Assembly: GCF_000702505.1 (NCBI RefSeq)
Contig: NZ_JNIM01000001.1
Location: 4,874,327-4,938,326, forward strand
Direction of reading: 5' to 3'
Length of the DNA: 64,000 nt
Source: Thermogemmatispora carboxidivorans
Lineage (GTDB): Bacteria > Chloroflexota > Ktedonobacteria > Ktedonobacterales > Ktedonobacteraceae
Shown one piece after another: positions 43,550 through 51,154 of the stretch (position 1 is the first letter of the stretch; each line of letters begins with the position of its first letter). A program made the position numbers and the translations under genes. A model generated the notes under the pieces. The model was not told the origin of the DNA. It saw only the letters and a list, made by a program, of their open reading frames with translations, and searched no databases.

Positions 43550-46105
43550 TCACGTTCCATCCTGTTGATCTCGCGACAGCTGACAGCGAATCCAGCGCGG
43601 CTGAATCTGCTCCAGCGGCTTCGTCTCCATAAACAGTGAGAGCTGGCGATCCTCACGAAACAGCGCCTCAAAATCCTCGGGAGCAAAGGCCTTCCGCAGG
43701 CGCGCGGCGTAGGAGCTGGTCAGCAAGCGAATATAATACTCGACATCGTAGTCGCGGCGCTCGGCCAGCTCCCTGCTACTCTGGCGTACGCGCTCCACCG
43801 TCGTCAGCGGAGCCTCTTCCTCAGCCGAAGCCGGCGCCAGCGCCAGCCACTCCTGACCAGCGGGCACCTCCTCTGTATTCTCATCGGGCAGCCAGATATA
43901 CTGCTTCTCGGCGGACCGATAGAAGCGCACCCGCTCGCCGGGAAACCAATGGTGCCGTCCCGCCCTGATCAGTGCCTCATAGGCGGGCTCCTGATGGAGC
44001 TGACGTGCAGCAAAATAGGCCTCTGGCGTCTTTGTCAGCCGCACCTGAGTCGCCACTGCTGCGGCAGGCAATCGCCGGGCGCGCAGCGCCTCGACGGTCT
44101 CCAGATAGACAGCCCGCACCTCATGGACCTTCCCCAGCATCGTCGCCAGCAGAGCACGCCGCAAGAAGCGCTCGCCGAACGGCTCGGCGCGACTGGAGCG
44201 AAGAGCCACGCCGTGGACGATCAAGCGACCATCATAGGTCAGCAGAGCATAATTCTTCACCTCATGGCTGAACATAGCCCGATAACGTCCCTCATACTCC
44301 AGACGAATGCCCGAAGGCAAGCCCACCCCAATCTCGGCCACCAGGGTTCGCTCTTGTTCCTCACCCCACTCGGGTGGGACCGCAAAATAGACGCCATCGG
44401 TATCGGCCTCAATCAAAGCCAGCCCCCGAGCGCGCAGCCCCTCCACCACCTGATCCAGAATGGCCCGCCCACGGCGCGTCACCTCAGCCGCAGCCTGGGC
44501 ATCGGCGAAGAGCGCCATCTTGCCGGCGCCCATATAGCCGTAGGCCGCATTGATCAGAATCTTCATCGCGGCCTGAGTCGCGGCATGGTGATTGGCCTCG
44601 ACCGAGCCAGGAGGAGCCTGGCGAGCTGCCTCCTTATGCTGCAGGCGCAGATCCGTCAGACGTCCCAGGATACTCAAAAGCACCCCCAGCCGATCGCAGC
44701 GCGGACCAATGGCGAAGGAGCGCATCAACGAAGGATAGAGCGAAGCCACATCTGCCTTGACCACATGCTCCGCTACCCCCGTGGCAAAGAGATGCACTGC
44801 TCCACCCTCATGCGAGCCATCACCCTCGGCCTCCTCCACAGAAGGACGCGGCGGCGCCGCTCCCGCACGCAGATAGCTGCGCACCAGAATCGGCTCCAGG
44901 ACTCCCATTGCCGGACCCGCCGAGACCAGGCGCTCGTAGCGACGGGGCGCCATGCTCGCCAGAGCGAAAGGGGCCCCCAGCAAGCGACGCGACAGGCCAT
45001 CTACCTCCTCCACATCATCTAAGGCATAGCGACGCACTCGCTCAGGGTCGCGCCGATAGGTCTCTACAATATCCATCCCGGCAATGTAGGTGCGCTCCGC
45101 CGAGGCAATGCCGAAGTAGCGCGCCACATCCTTTAAGGCGTAGCTCGGCATATCGCGCACCACAAAATCATGGCGACGCACGGCATCCAGCGTATCGACC
45201 AGCTCCCGGCCCGCCACACTATAGCGCAGGCGCCGACGCGCCTCCGGACCGATCGCCAGCGTCTCCTGATAGCGCCGGAGGCGGCGCGCCGCCTCCGGCG
45301 CCCCCTGCCGCCCGAGGATCAGAGGCACCCCCAGCACGCGCCCACGCTCTTCCAAGAATGGCAGATCAAAGCCAAACAGATTATGATTCTCAATGACATC
45401 AGGATCGCGCTGGCAGATCAAATCACACAGCTCGCGAATCAGACGCGACTCATCCCCCTCGCGCGGCGCCTCTAGCGTCGTTGCCAGGCCGCGACTATCG
45501 CGCACCGCCGCCAGGAAAATGCGCCCTCGATGAGGATCAAGCGCCGTTGTCTCCAGATCAACCTGCAGACGATGGAGATCCTCATAGGCCAGGCCACGAA
45601 AGTAGACCTGGCCCGTCTGCATCAAATACTGCTCCACCGGCCCGACCGCGTAGTAATCCTCCAGCTCGCTAAGCGACGCCAGCCGCCGCCCCAGACGACG
45701 CGCAGCCCCCTGCAACAGCAAGCGCTCCAGGTGGCTCTGATCAGCACAGAACAGCAGGAAACGATAGGCTCCCCCCGGCCCATCCAGCTCGCGATAGTAG
45801 ACCAGCCCTGGGGGCGCCTCCGACGGCGGAGGAGGCAGAACAGCAATCTGCAACAGGCGCCCGCCCAGCGCGGCCAGATCCATCAGAGAGGTTGCCAGTA
45901 CCCACGGCCAGAAACGCTCACGCGCACAGCGGACGTGCTCACCCTCACGGCGCCAGACCACAGCCTCGCCCCGGCGATTCGCCCAGACAGAAACAATGCC
46001 CGGAGTCGGATTCCAGCCAAAGAGGTAAGCATCTTCTTGCTCTTGCGAGCAGAGCGAGACCATCGCCCTGTCGCCGGCAGCCCCCTCAGCAGAAATCATA
46101 ACCAT
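43550..46105 (-). CDS. Family B DNA polymerase with 3'-5' exonuclease
   Basis: 851 residues from the ATG at 46105. The frame is open to 46279, but that stretch is AT-rich with no ribosome site and looks untranslated. Exonuclease motifs: Exo I VDLETTALDPHRG, Exo II NHNLFGFDLPFL, Exo III RYALDDVEEV. Polymerase motifs: A, KADVASLYPSLMRS; B, KILINAAYGYMGAG; C, IEADTDGVYFAV. All catalytic aspartates (Exo I, II, III and A, C) are present, so proofreading and synthesis are expected. It differs from E. coli Pol II in its long N-terminus and short loops and is more like archaeal or viral-type members. It may serve repair or lesion bypass. It lies between unrelated genes, so no operon role can be given. 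Confidence 0.9.
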   Translation of the reverse strand: MVMISAEGAAGDRAMVSLCSQEQEDAYLFGWNPTPGIVSVWANRRGEAVVWRREGEHVRCARERFWPWVLATSLMDLAALGGRLLQIAVLPPPPSEAPPGLVYYRELDGPGGAYRFLLFCADQSHLERLLLQGAARRLGRRLASLSELEDYYAVGPVEQYLMQTGQVYFRGLAYEDLHRLQVDLETTALDPHRGRIFLAAVRDSRGLATTLEAPREGDESRLIRELCDLICQRDPDVIENHNLFGFDLPFLEERGRVLGVPLILGRQGAPEAARRLRRYQETLAIGPEARRRLRYSVAGRELVDTLDAVRRHDFVVRDMPSYALKDVARYFGIASAERTYIAGMDIVETYRRDPERVRRYALDDVEEVDGLSRRLLGAPFALASMAPRRYERLVSAGPAMGVLEPILVRSYLRAGAAPPRPSVEEAEGDGSHEGGAVHLFATGVAEHVVKADVASLYPSLMRSFAIGPRCDRLGVLLSILGRLTDLRLQHKEAARQAPPGSVEANHHAATQAAMKILINAAYGYMGAGKMALFADAQAAAEVTRRGRAILDQVVEGLRARGLALIEADTDGVYFAVPPEWGEEQERTLVAEIGVGLPSGIRLEYEGRYRAMFSHEVKNYALLTYDGRLIVHGVALRSSRAEPFGERFLRRALLATMLGKVHEVRAVYLETVEALRARRLPAAAVATQVRLTKTPEAYFAARQLHQEPAYEALIRAGRHHWFPGERVRFYRSAEKQYIWLPDENTEEVPAGQEWLALAPASAEEEAPLTTVERVRQSSRELAERRDYDVEYYIRLLTSSYAARLRKAFAPEDFEALFREDRQLSLFMETKPLEQIQPRWIRCQLSRDQQDGT

Positions 46106-46555
46106 CGCTCTTCTCACTGCTCGCTGGCGAGAGTTGAGTAGCAACACCTTTAACTTTTGTTCTAAGCTTAACACGTTCAGGCCGCCGAGCGCAAGAGAGC
46201 CAAACGTTGAATAAGGTCTTTGATCGGTAGCTTGCTTGAGAGAAGAAAAAACCTGAGCAGCATCAGTCAAGACGCTCACAAGAGTAGATCAGAAAAGCAT
46301 CTGGGGAGCCGGAGCAGAAGACTCACAGCAGGTGTGAGTAAACTTCTACTCCGGCAGTGGAGAGGGAGGCAGACCGCCGGGAAACCAGTGAAAGGAGTAA
46401 GAAATCTGCTGACGGCTCGAGGCCGTCGCCGGCACTGATCATCTCAGCGACTGAACCGCGACCTGTCTTCCATCCCCCAAAGGCGGTCTGCCCTATGGCT
46501 CATGAAATCTGCATTGCCCGAGTGAGAGGCTCAGCTCAGTCTGGTCAGTCTGGCT
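46106..46555. other. Intergenic region
   Basis: Carries the untranslated in-frame extension of the polymerase gene (to 46279), which is AT-rich near 46140-46180 and probably contains its promoter, and the stem-loop at 46308-46355. No other gene is supported. Confidence 0.4.
46308..46355 (-). terminator. Long stem-loop after the secreted protein gene
   Basis: Segmented stem: GCCGGAG, AGAAG and CTCACA on one side and TGTGAG, CTTCT and CTCCGGC on the other, with a GCAGG loop. It lies about 200 bases beyond the stop at 46556 on the minus strand and upstream of the polymerase gene. Confidence 0.5.
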
Positions 46556-48049
46556 CTACTGAGGTTGGACCGTGCCGCGGCGCGTACACTGGATAACCAC
46601 CTGATGATTGGCCTGATCCAGCTTTAACGTACACGGCGCACCATTGATCGTCACCGTGCCAGAGCAGCCCTGAATGACTCGCCCATTGACCGAGCAATCG
46701 ACGGTTGTTCCCTGGCCATTGCCGTTACCGTTGCCCCCACCATTGCCGCCCCCATTGGGGACATTAATGGTCGCATCCACCGCCACACCGTTGGCATCGG
46801 TCGTTACCGTAATCGGATCGGGCAGATTGATCAGCGCCTGACAGTTCAGCTCCTGATAGGTGGTCACGAAGCGCTGGGCCAGGAAGGTAAAGAGCGAATT
46901 CGCCGCTCCCGCATCGGGCGAAGGGCTGGCCTGGGTAAACTGCTGATCAAGCTTCAGACGAGCCGGCGCCACATTGACCAGATTCTGACAGTAGGTAGCC
47001 GTGCTGGCCTGGTTGAGCGAACCCACAGGAGCCTGATCAACCCCAACGCGATAGGCATTCAGCTTGCGCAGATCGAGCTGATCATTGTTGAGCACCATTG
47101 GATCACCGGCAGGCACAAGGGCCACAGGCTGCTTCTGATAGAGGGCAGCCTGCAGCTCATTAAGCGGCAAGGCCGCCACCGTATGGCCGGGATCAGCCAG
47201 ATCGGGCGCCATCCAGGGCGTGCAACCAAGGGCACTATCGAGACCGATCGATAGCAGCCGCTCATCGCTGCCGTTGGTTTGCACCTGCGCTCCCTGCAGA
47301 GCAGCAACATTGGCAGCGGTCATCTGAGCAATACGCCCATCGGCGGTCACCAAATACTCAGTCACCACGTTGTCGCTCTGATCCTGGTCAACCAGGCTGA
47401 AATCTCGCGTCGTCGGGCAGGGCTGGCCATCTTTGGCCGTGCCGATCGGCGGAACCTTCAGCCGCCCACTGCGAATGAGATAATTGGCCGCGGCGAAGAA
47501 GGCTGGGGCATTGCAGTAGGCAAACTGACCAAAGATACTGCCATTGACTCCGTTGACGCAGCGTCCCTGTCTCAGGCTGCCATTGTTATCAACCAGGGTC
47601 AGATTGTCGCCATTGAAGCCGAACCAGAGTCCGACCACCGCCCCTTGGGGCAGCTTGGGCGGGGTCGGCTGGATCGCCGGCTGCGTGCCCTGGTCGACAA
47701 CGAGAGGATTATAGATAGAGATCTGCCCAGTACGGGGGTCCAGAATGGCCCCCTGGACAAAGGCCGCCTGCGCCGGGTTGGCCTCATGACATGGCCCATT
47801 GGCGGGATTGGTGGCAACCAGTTGGTAGGGCGTCGCCAGCCCCTGGGCGCTCAGTGGATTAGGCGGCACGATGAGCGAACAATCGGTATTGTCGTCAGCC
47901 GCCCGCGAGGTCAGGTGGGGCAGCACCAAGACCCCCGCCGCAATCAGCAGCAGGAGCAAGGGAATGCTTACCCCCACCAGAATCGGCCAGCGGCGACGTG
48001 CTCTCCGTGATCCCTCGTACATCGATAACGGTGCTTGCTTCCGGGACAT
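46556..48049 (-). CDS. Membrane-anchored secreted protein of unknown function
   Basis: 497 residues; ATG at 48049 after AAGGTAACCAGCTACT. A basic cytoplasmic start (SRRARRRW) precedes one transmembrane helix (PILVGVSIPLLLLLIAAGVL) near residues 23-42. The body lies outside the cell: a Cys-containing region (DNTDCSLIVPPNP, GPCHEANP), then LPQGAVVGLWFGFNGDNLTL, RCVNGVNGSIFGQFAYCNAP and GLDSALGCTPWMAPDLADPG. Near the C-terminus is a Gly/Asn linker (GGGNGGGNGNGNGQG), then a small Cys-containing tail (VDCSVNGRVIQGCSGTVTIN). About nine cysteines suggest disulfide bonds. I recognise no enzyme family. A surface or adhesive role is possible but unproven. Confidence 0.7.
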   Translation of the reverse strand: MSRKQAPLSMYEGSRRARRRWPILVGVSIPLLLLLIAAGVLVLPHLTSRAADDNTDCSLIVPPNPLSAQGLATPYQLVATNPANGPCHEANPAQAAFVQGAILDPRTGQISIYNPLVVDQGTQPAIQPTPPKLPQGAVVGLWFGFNGDNLTLVDNNGSLRQGRCVNGVNGSIFGQFAYCNAPAFFAAANYLIRSGRLKVPPIGTAKDGQPCPTTRDFSLVDQDQSDNVVTEYLVTADGRIAQMTAANVAALQGAQVQTNGSDERLLSIGLDSALGCTPWMAPDLADPGHTVAALPLNELQAALYQKQPVALVPAGDPMVLNNDQLDLRKLNAYRVGVDQAPVGSLNQASTATYCQNLVNVAPARLKLDQQFTQASPSPDAGAANSLFTFLAQRFVTTYQELNCQALINLPDPITVTTDANGVAVDATINVPNGGGNGGGNGNGNGQGTTVDCSVNGRVIQGCSGTVTINGAPCTLKLDQANHQVVIQCTRRGTVQPQ

Positions 48050-48383
48050 AGTAGCTGGTTACCTTTCCTTTCCACAGGATGATGCCGCCCCTCAGCGGAT
48101 ATCACCAGTGCCATTCAGACAACTGGTAGGCAAATATAAAAGGGAAAGAGCGATGAGAACCTTCACTGCACCCACCCTCTGCCGCGCCCCCACCCCCGCT
48201 ATCCCCCCCTGGCCTTCAAGCGGGCCTCCCTGCTCACCCGCCCGCCTATCCCCGCCCACGACCACACTTTGACCCGGCAGAGAGCACTACGACACAGACT
48301 GGTTCCTGTTCAGCTAGCCCTATACAAGCATAGAGCAGATGATATGATCCATATGCATCTACCAATCCGAGGCTAATAAAAAA

Positions 48384-48414
48384 GTACCGGTACAGAGTTG
48401 AGAAATCTCAACTC
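48384..48414. promoter_or_regulatory. Pair of adjacent palindromes (possible operator)
   Basis: GTACCGGTAC (48384-48393) and GAGTTGAGA-AA-TCTCAACTC (48395-48414) lie one base apart in a region without genes. They could be operators or a terminator; there is no T-run. Confidence 0.4.
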
Positions 48415-48714
48415 CAGCCTCAGCTTTTTCAGGAAATCAGTACCAGGGAAAAATGTCCTGTAAAGGATTCGCAACTTGAACGTGTAAGGGGGATCGTCCT
48501 CCGGCGGTACGAGCCTGGGAAGGGATGATGGCCACTCTCAGGCCAGTCGGTGGCAAGTGGTGTCTGGGAGAATCGGGATCGGGTGCGCGTGCGGCAGAAA
48601 AGGCAGTCTGCTTCACCATCCAGGCGCGGCCAGAAGCCCGCCCTGGCCGGCCTGACGGCGCTTAAGCGAGCGAGACGGCCCTCAAAATTCACGAAAAGTT
48701 AACGTCCTGGCTGA

Positions 48715-48742
48715 TTGTATTTTAGGATGGGCGTGGTATAAT
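48715..48742 (+). promoter_or_regulatory. Promoter of the zinc-ribbon gene
   Basis: -35 TTGTAT (48715-48720), 16-base spacer, -10 TATAAT (48737-48742, perfect). The transcript would start near 48750, giving a 5' leader of about 200 bases. Confidence 0.65.
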
Positions 48743-48952
48743 GTGAGTGTGATCGGGGATCTAGCAATCCTTCAGTAGCAGTTCAGGTGCTCCTCACCTG
48801 CCGCTCAGGACTTCCCCATTGAGATCACCACAGGCAGACCTTCTGGCGGGAACCAGGCGAATTATAACTGCAGCCGGACCGTAACAGTCGGTTCATTCAG
48901 CCCAGTGTGTTCAGAGGAGCGAACACAGAGTACAGAAGAGGTTTTTTTACCC

Positions 48953-49360
48953 ATGATGTCTTACGAGGATTACCAGGATCGTGTTCTTACCTGCCGTGAT
49001 TGTGGTCAGGACTTTGTCTTCTCTGCCGGCGAGCAGGCCTTCTTCGCCAGCAAAGGGTTAACCAACCCCCCGGCGCGCTGCCCTGATTGCCGCGCCGCCC
49101 GCCGCAATGGCTCCCGAAGTCAGTCTTCGCCCCGTTCCTCTCGGGAGCAGTACGAGGCTGTCTGCTCCAACTGTGGACGACAAACCACCGTTCCTTTCCT
49201 CCCTCGCGAGGATCGCCCCGTCTACTGCAGCGATTGTTACCAGGAGATTCGCTCCTCCCGTGGCGGGCGTCGCGATGAGAGTCGGAGCTATAGCTACTCG
49301 GGCAGCTATGAGGGAAGCCACGGACGCGGGCGTGAGCGCCGCGGTGGGCGCCGCTGGTAG
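48953..49360 (+). CDS. Zinc-ribbon protein (two CxxC pairs, twice)
   Basis: 135 residues. The likely start is the ATG at 48953 (a second ATG follows directly); the frame is open to 48905. A GAAGAGG ribosome site lies about 11 bases upstream across a T-run. The N-terminal domain reads MMSYEDYQDRVLTCRDCGQD FVFSAGEQAFF... and ends in ARCPDCRAARR, giving a CxxC...CxxC zinc ribbon. A second ribbon has VCSNCGRQTTVPFL and PVYCSDCYQEI. A Ser/Tyr/Gly/Arg-rich tail follows (SYSYSGSYEGSHGRG, then RGGRRW), as in RNA- or DNA-binding proteins. The domain pair is that of a known bacterial zinc-ribbon family (CxxC-x17-CxxC type) without established function. Confidence 0.8.
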   Translation: MMSYEDYQDRVLTCRDCGQDFVFSAGEQAFFASKGLTNPPARCPDCRAARRNGSRSQSSPRSSREQYEAVCSNCGRQTTVPFLPREDRPVYCSDCYQEIRSSRGGRRDESRSYSYSGSYEGSHGRGRERRGGRRW

Positions 49361-49740
49361 TCGATACTCCCGCCTTTTCCGCTGTCTGACTGAGGCTCTG
49401 TCTCTTCGACGACTGCCGGGGTTCGTTTCAGCCTTCCCGGTCTGACGCCGTCCGGCTTCGTCCGTCACTAGCAGTCCCTCAACCTCCACAGCAGGCAGGA
49501 ACGAGCTTCCAACGGAGCAGGTTGATCCGCTCACAGCAGAACTCAAGAGGCAGGATGAAGGTCAGACCTTCGTCCTGCCTCGCTCCTCGTCGGTCTATCC
49601 GCTCAGCCCGACCCCACCTCTTACAAGAGACTGCCGGGAAAGTTCTCCCTTTTAAGGGGTAGGAGGCAGAGCTGAGTCTGAGTTAAGACAGCTCAAGGCT
49701 GCCAGACGCCCCCAGATCTGGGCTAACCCATTCCGGCGCT
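49361..49740. other. Convergent intergenic region
   Basis: Contains the bidirectional hairpin at 49547-49581 and a shorter CCCTTTTAAGGG palindrome near 49650. No gene is seen. Confidence 0.45.
49547..49581. terminator. Terminator hairpin after the zinc-ribbon gene
   Basis: A 16-base stem with one G-T wobble, GAGGCAGGATGAAGGT (49547-49562) and ACCTTCGTCCTGCCTC (49566-49581), with a CAG loop. It lies between the converging zinc-ribbon and phospholipase-D-like genes. Confidence 0.65.
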
Positions 49741-50835
49741 CTAGGAGGCCGCCTGTGAGGCCTCCCAGTCGCTCCGAAAGGTCGTCTGCAGCGTCGCCAG
49801 CACCTCTTCATCAGCTACCAGGATGCCCACTTCACGATTGCTTTCAAGGCCCGACGGCGAGCAATTCTCTGAGCCGACAAAAGCCTCTCGCCCGTCTATG
49901 ACGAGCATTTTGGCATGCATATAGAGCTGGCCATCTTCGCGTACCGCCACTCCGCCCCTCAGCAGCGTGGCGATGCCTTCAGCGTTTGGATCATTTTCCG
50001 CGCGCGGGGCCGGCAAAATGACCTGCACCCTCACCCCTCGTCGCTCTGCTGCAACCAGGGCGGCTTCAATCTGCTGGTCCCGCATCTCTTCCTCTTCAAC
50101 GAAGACGGTTCGCTGCGCCTCGCTGATCAGTCCCTGGAGAGCGGCCCGCGCGTTGCCCGGGCTAATGACGAGATGAGCGTCGTTGATCGCGGAGCCACTG
50201 GTCGTGCGCTGCCAGTCGGCCTCGAAGAGGGCGCTCAGGTTGCTGACATCCCCGGGCCAGGGATCGACGATCCCATACTCACGGTTGGCGACGCTGCGGT
50301 TCCCTCCCAGGGCTGCCCGGCTGAAGTTGCCAGTCATGATATAGGCACGCGCTCCATCCACAATCATCAGTTTGGCATGGGTGAGCGGGAAAGCAGGATT
50401 GGCATAGCGCGCCTCGACGCCAGCAGCGCGTAGCTGCCGTATGGTACCTGCGGGCGAGCCACCGCCGTAGGGATGAGGCTCTAGCATCACACGCACGGTC
50501 AGGCCCCGTTTAGCCGCTTCCTCCAGGGCCTGAATGACGCTACGATCGGTGAGCAGGTAGATCTCAACAGCGAGCGAGCGCTGAGCCTCAGCAATGGCCT
50601 GCAGAATGACCTGCTCGCCAGCTTGCGGCTCAACAAAGAGCTGGACGCCTTTGACCCCAGGTCCGGGGGTCGCCGCGGCTGGGCGAGAGGCGGGACGGAC
50701 AAGAGGGGACGGCTGCGCCGCCTGGGCTATGATCCCTGGTCCCGGCAGCAGTAGTGGCCAGACGAGAAGCCAGAGCGTCAGCGAGAAGAGGATGACAGGC
50801 TGCCATCGCCAGCTTCTGCTCTGAAGATGCGACAT
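49741..50835 (-). CDS. Phospholipase D-like protein (two HKD motifs), secreted
   Basis: 364 residues from the ATG at 50835, whose ribosome site AGGAGG lies 7 bases upstream; an ATG two codons earlier is too close to it. A signal sequence (WQPVILFSLTLWLLVWPLLL) is followed by two PLD repeats. Repeat 1: HAKLMIVDGARAYIMTGNFS, near residues 165-184. Repeat 2: HAKMLVIDGREAFVGSENCS, near 305-324. Each has His-Lys-Asp and the following Gly/Asn/Ser. Such enzymes cleave or transfer phosphodiester bonds (phospholipid head groups, cardiolipin synthesis or nuclease). It is secreted or membrane-bound. The S53 peptidase gene lies upstream on the same strand; a terminator between them argues against co-transcription. 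Confidence 0.85.
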   Translation of the reverse strand: MSHLQSRSWRWQPVILFSLTLWLLVWPLLLPGPGIIAQAAQPSPLVRPASRPAAATPGPGVKGVQLFVEPQAGEQVILQAIAEAQRSLAVEIYLLTDRSVIQALEEAAKRGLTVRVMLEPHPYGGGSPAGTIRQLRAAGVEARYANPAFPLTHAKLMIVDGARAYIMTGNFSRAALGGNRSVANREYGIVDPWPGDVSNLSALFEADWQRTTSGSAINDAHLVISPGNARAALQGLISEAQRTVFVEEEEMRDQQIEAALVAAERRGVRVQVILPAPRAENDPNAEGIATLLRGGVAVREDGQLYMHAKMLVIDGREAFVGSENCSPSGLESNREVGILVADEEVLATLQTTFRSDWEASQAAS

Positions 50836-51154
50836 TGCCATGCCTCCTGGCTTTCAGGGATAGGTTTGTGGTATTCAGCGCCTTGGCGGCTGGCTCTGCG
50901 GATCGCCCATCAGTAGTGCCATCCGCTTGCTCAATGAACTACAGCCAGTATAGCTAGCCGTCCCAAGGCCAGAGGAGAGGCTACAGGCAGCGCTTCCCAT
51001 CGATAGGAGCCGGTTGGCAGCCCAGCATAGCAGGAGGGAGCATCAGGACGGGGACGGAACTGCATATGAAACGGAGGGCGGAGCGCCATTGCTCCGCCCT
51101 CCCCTCTTGGAGGCAGGCTCACGATGAGCCACCACTACCGATCAGGAGGCTCGC
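50836..51154. other. Intergenic region
   Basis: Contains the peptidase terminator at 51073-51102. The left part, upstream of the phospholipase-D-like gene, shows no clear promoter. Confidence 0.4.
51073..51102 (-). terminator. Terminator hairpin of the S53 peptidase gene
   Basis: A perfect 12-base stem, GGAGGGCGGAGC (51073-51084) with GCTCCGCCCTCC (51091-51102), with a GCCATT loop, about 50 bases beyond the stop codon of the minus-strand peptidase gene. Confidence 0.65.

Larger units (their letters stand above)
48050..48952. other. 900-base intergenic region with a clear promoter
   Basis: Divergent between the secreted-protein gene and the zinc-ribbon gene. It contains two adjacent palindromes (48384-48414) and a near-consensus plus-strand promoter (48715-48742), followed by a leader of about 200 bases with a small CAGGTG/CACCTG hairpin (48784-48800). 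I see no additional gene. Confidence 0.5.

Noticed and set aside
43949-46141. Plus-strand frames of up to 357 codons opposite the DNA polymerase gene
   Set aside because: The minus-strand frame has every family-B polymerase motif; the opposite frames are shadow ORFs.
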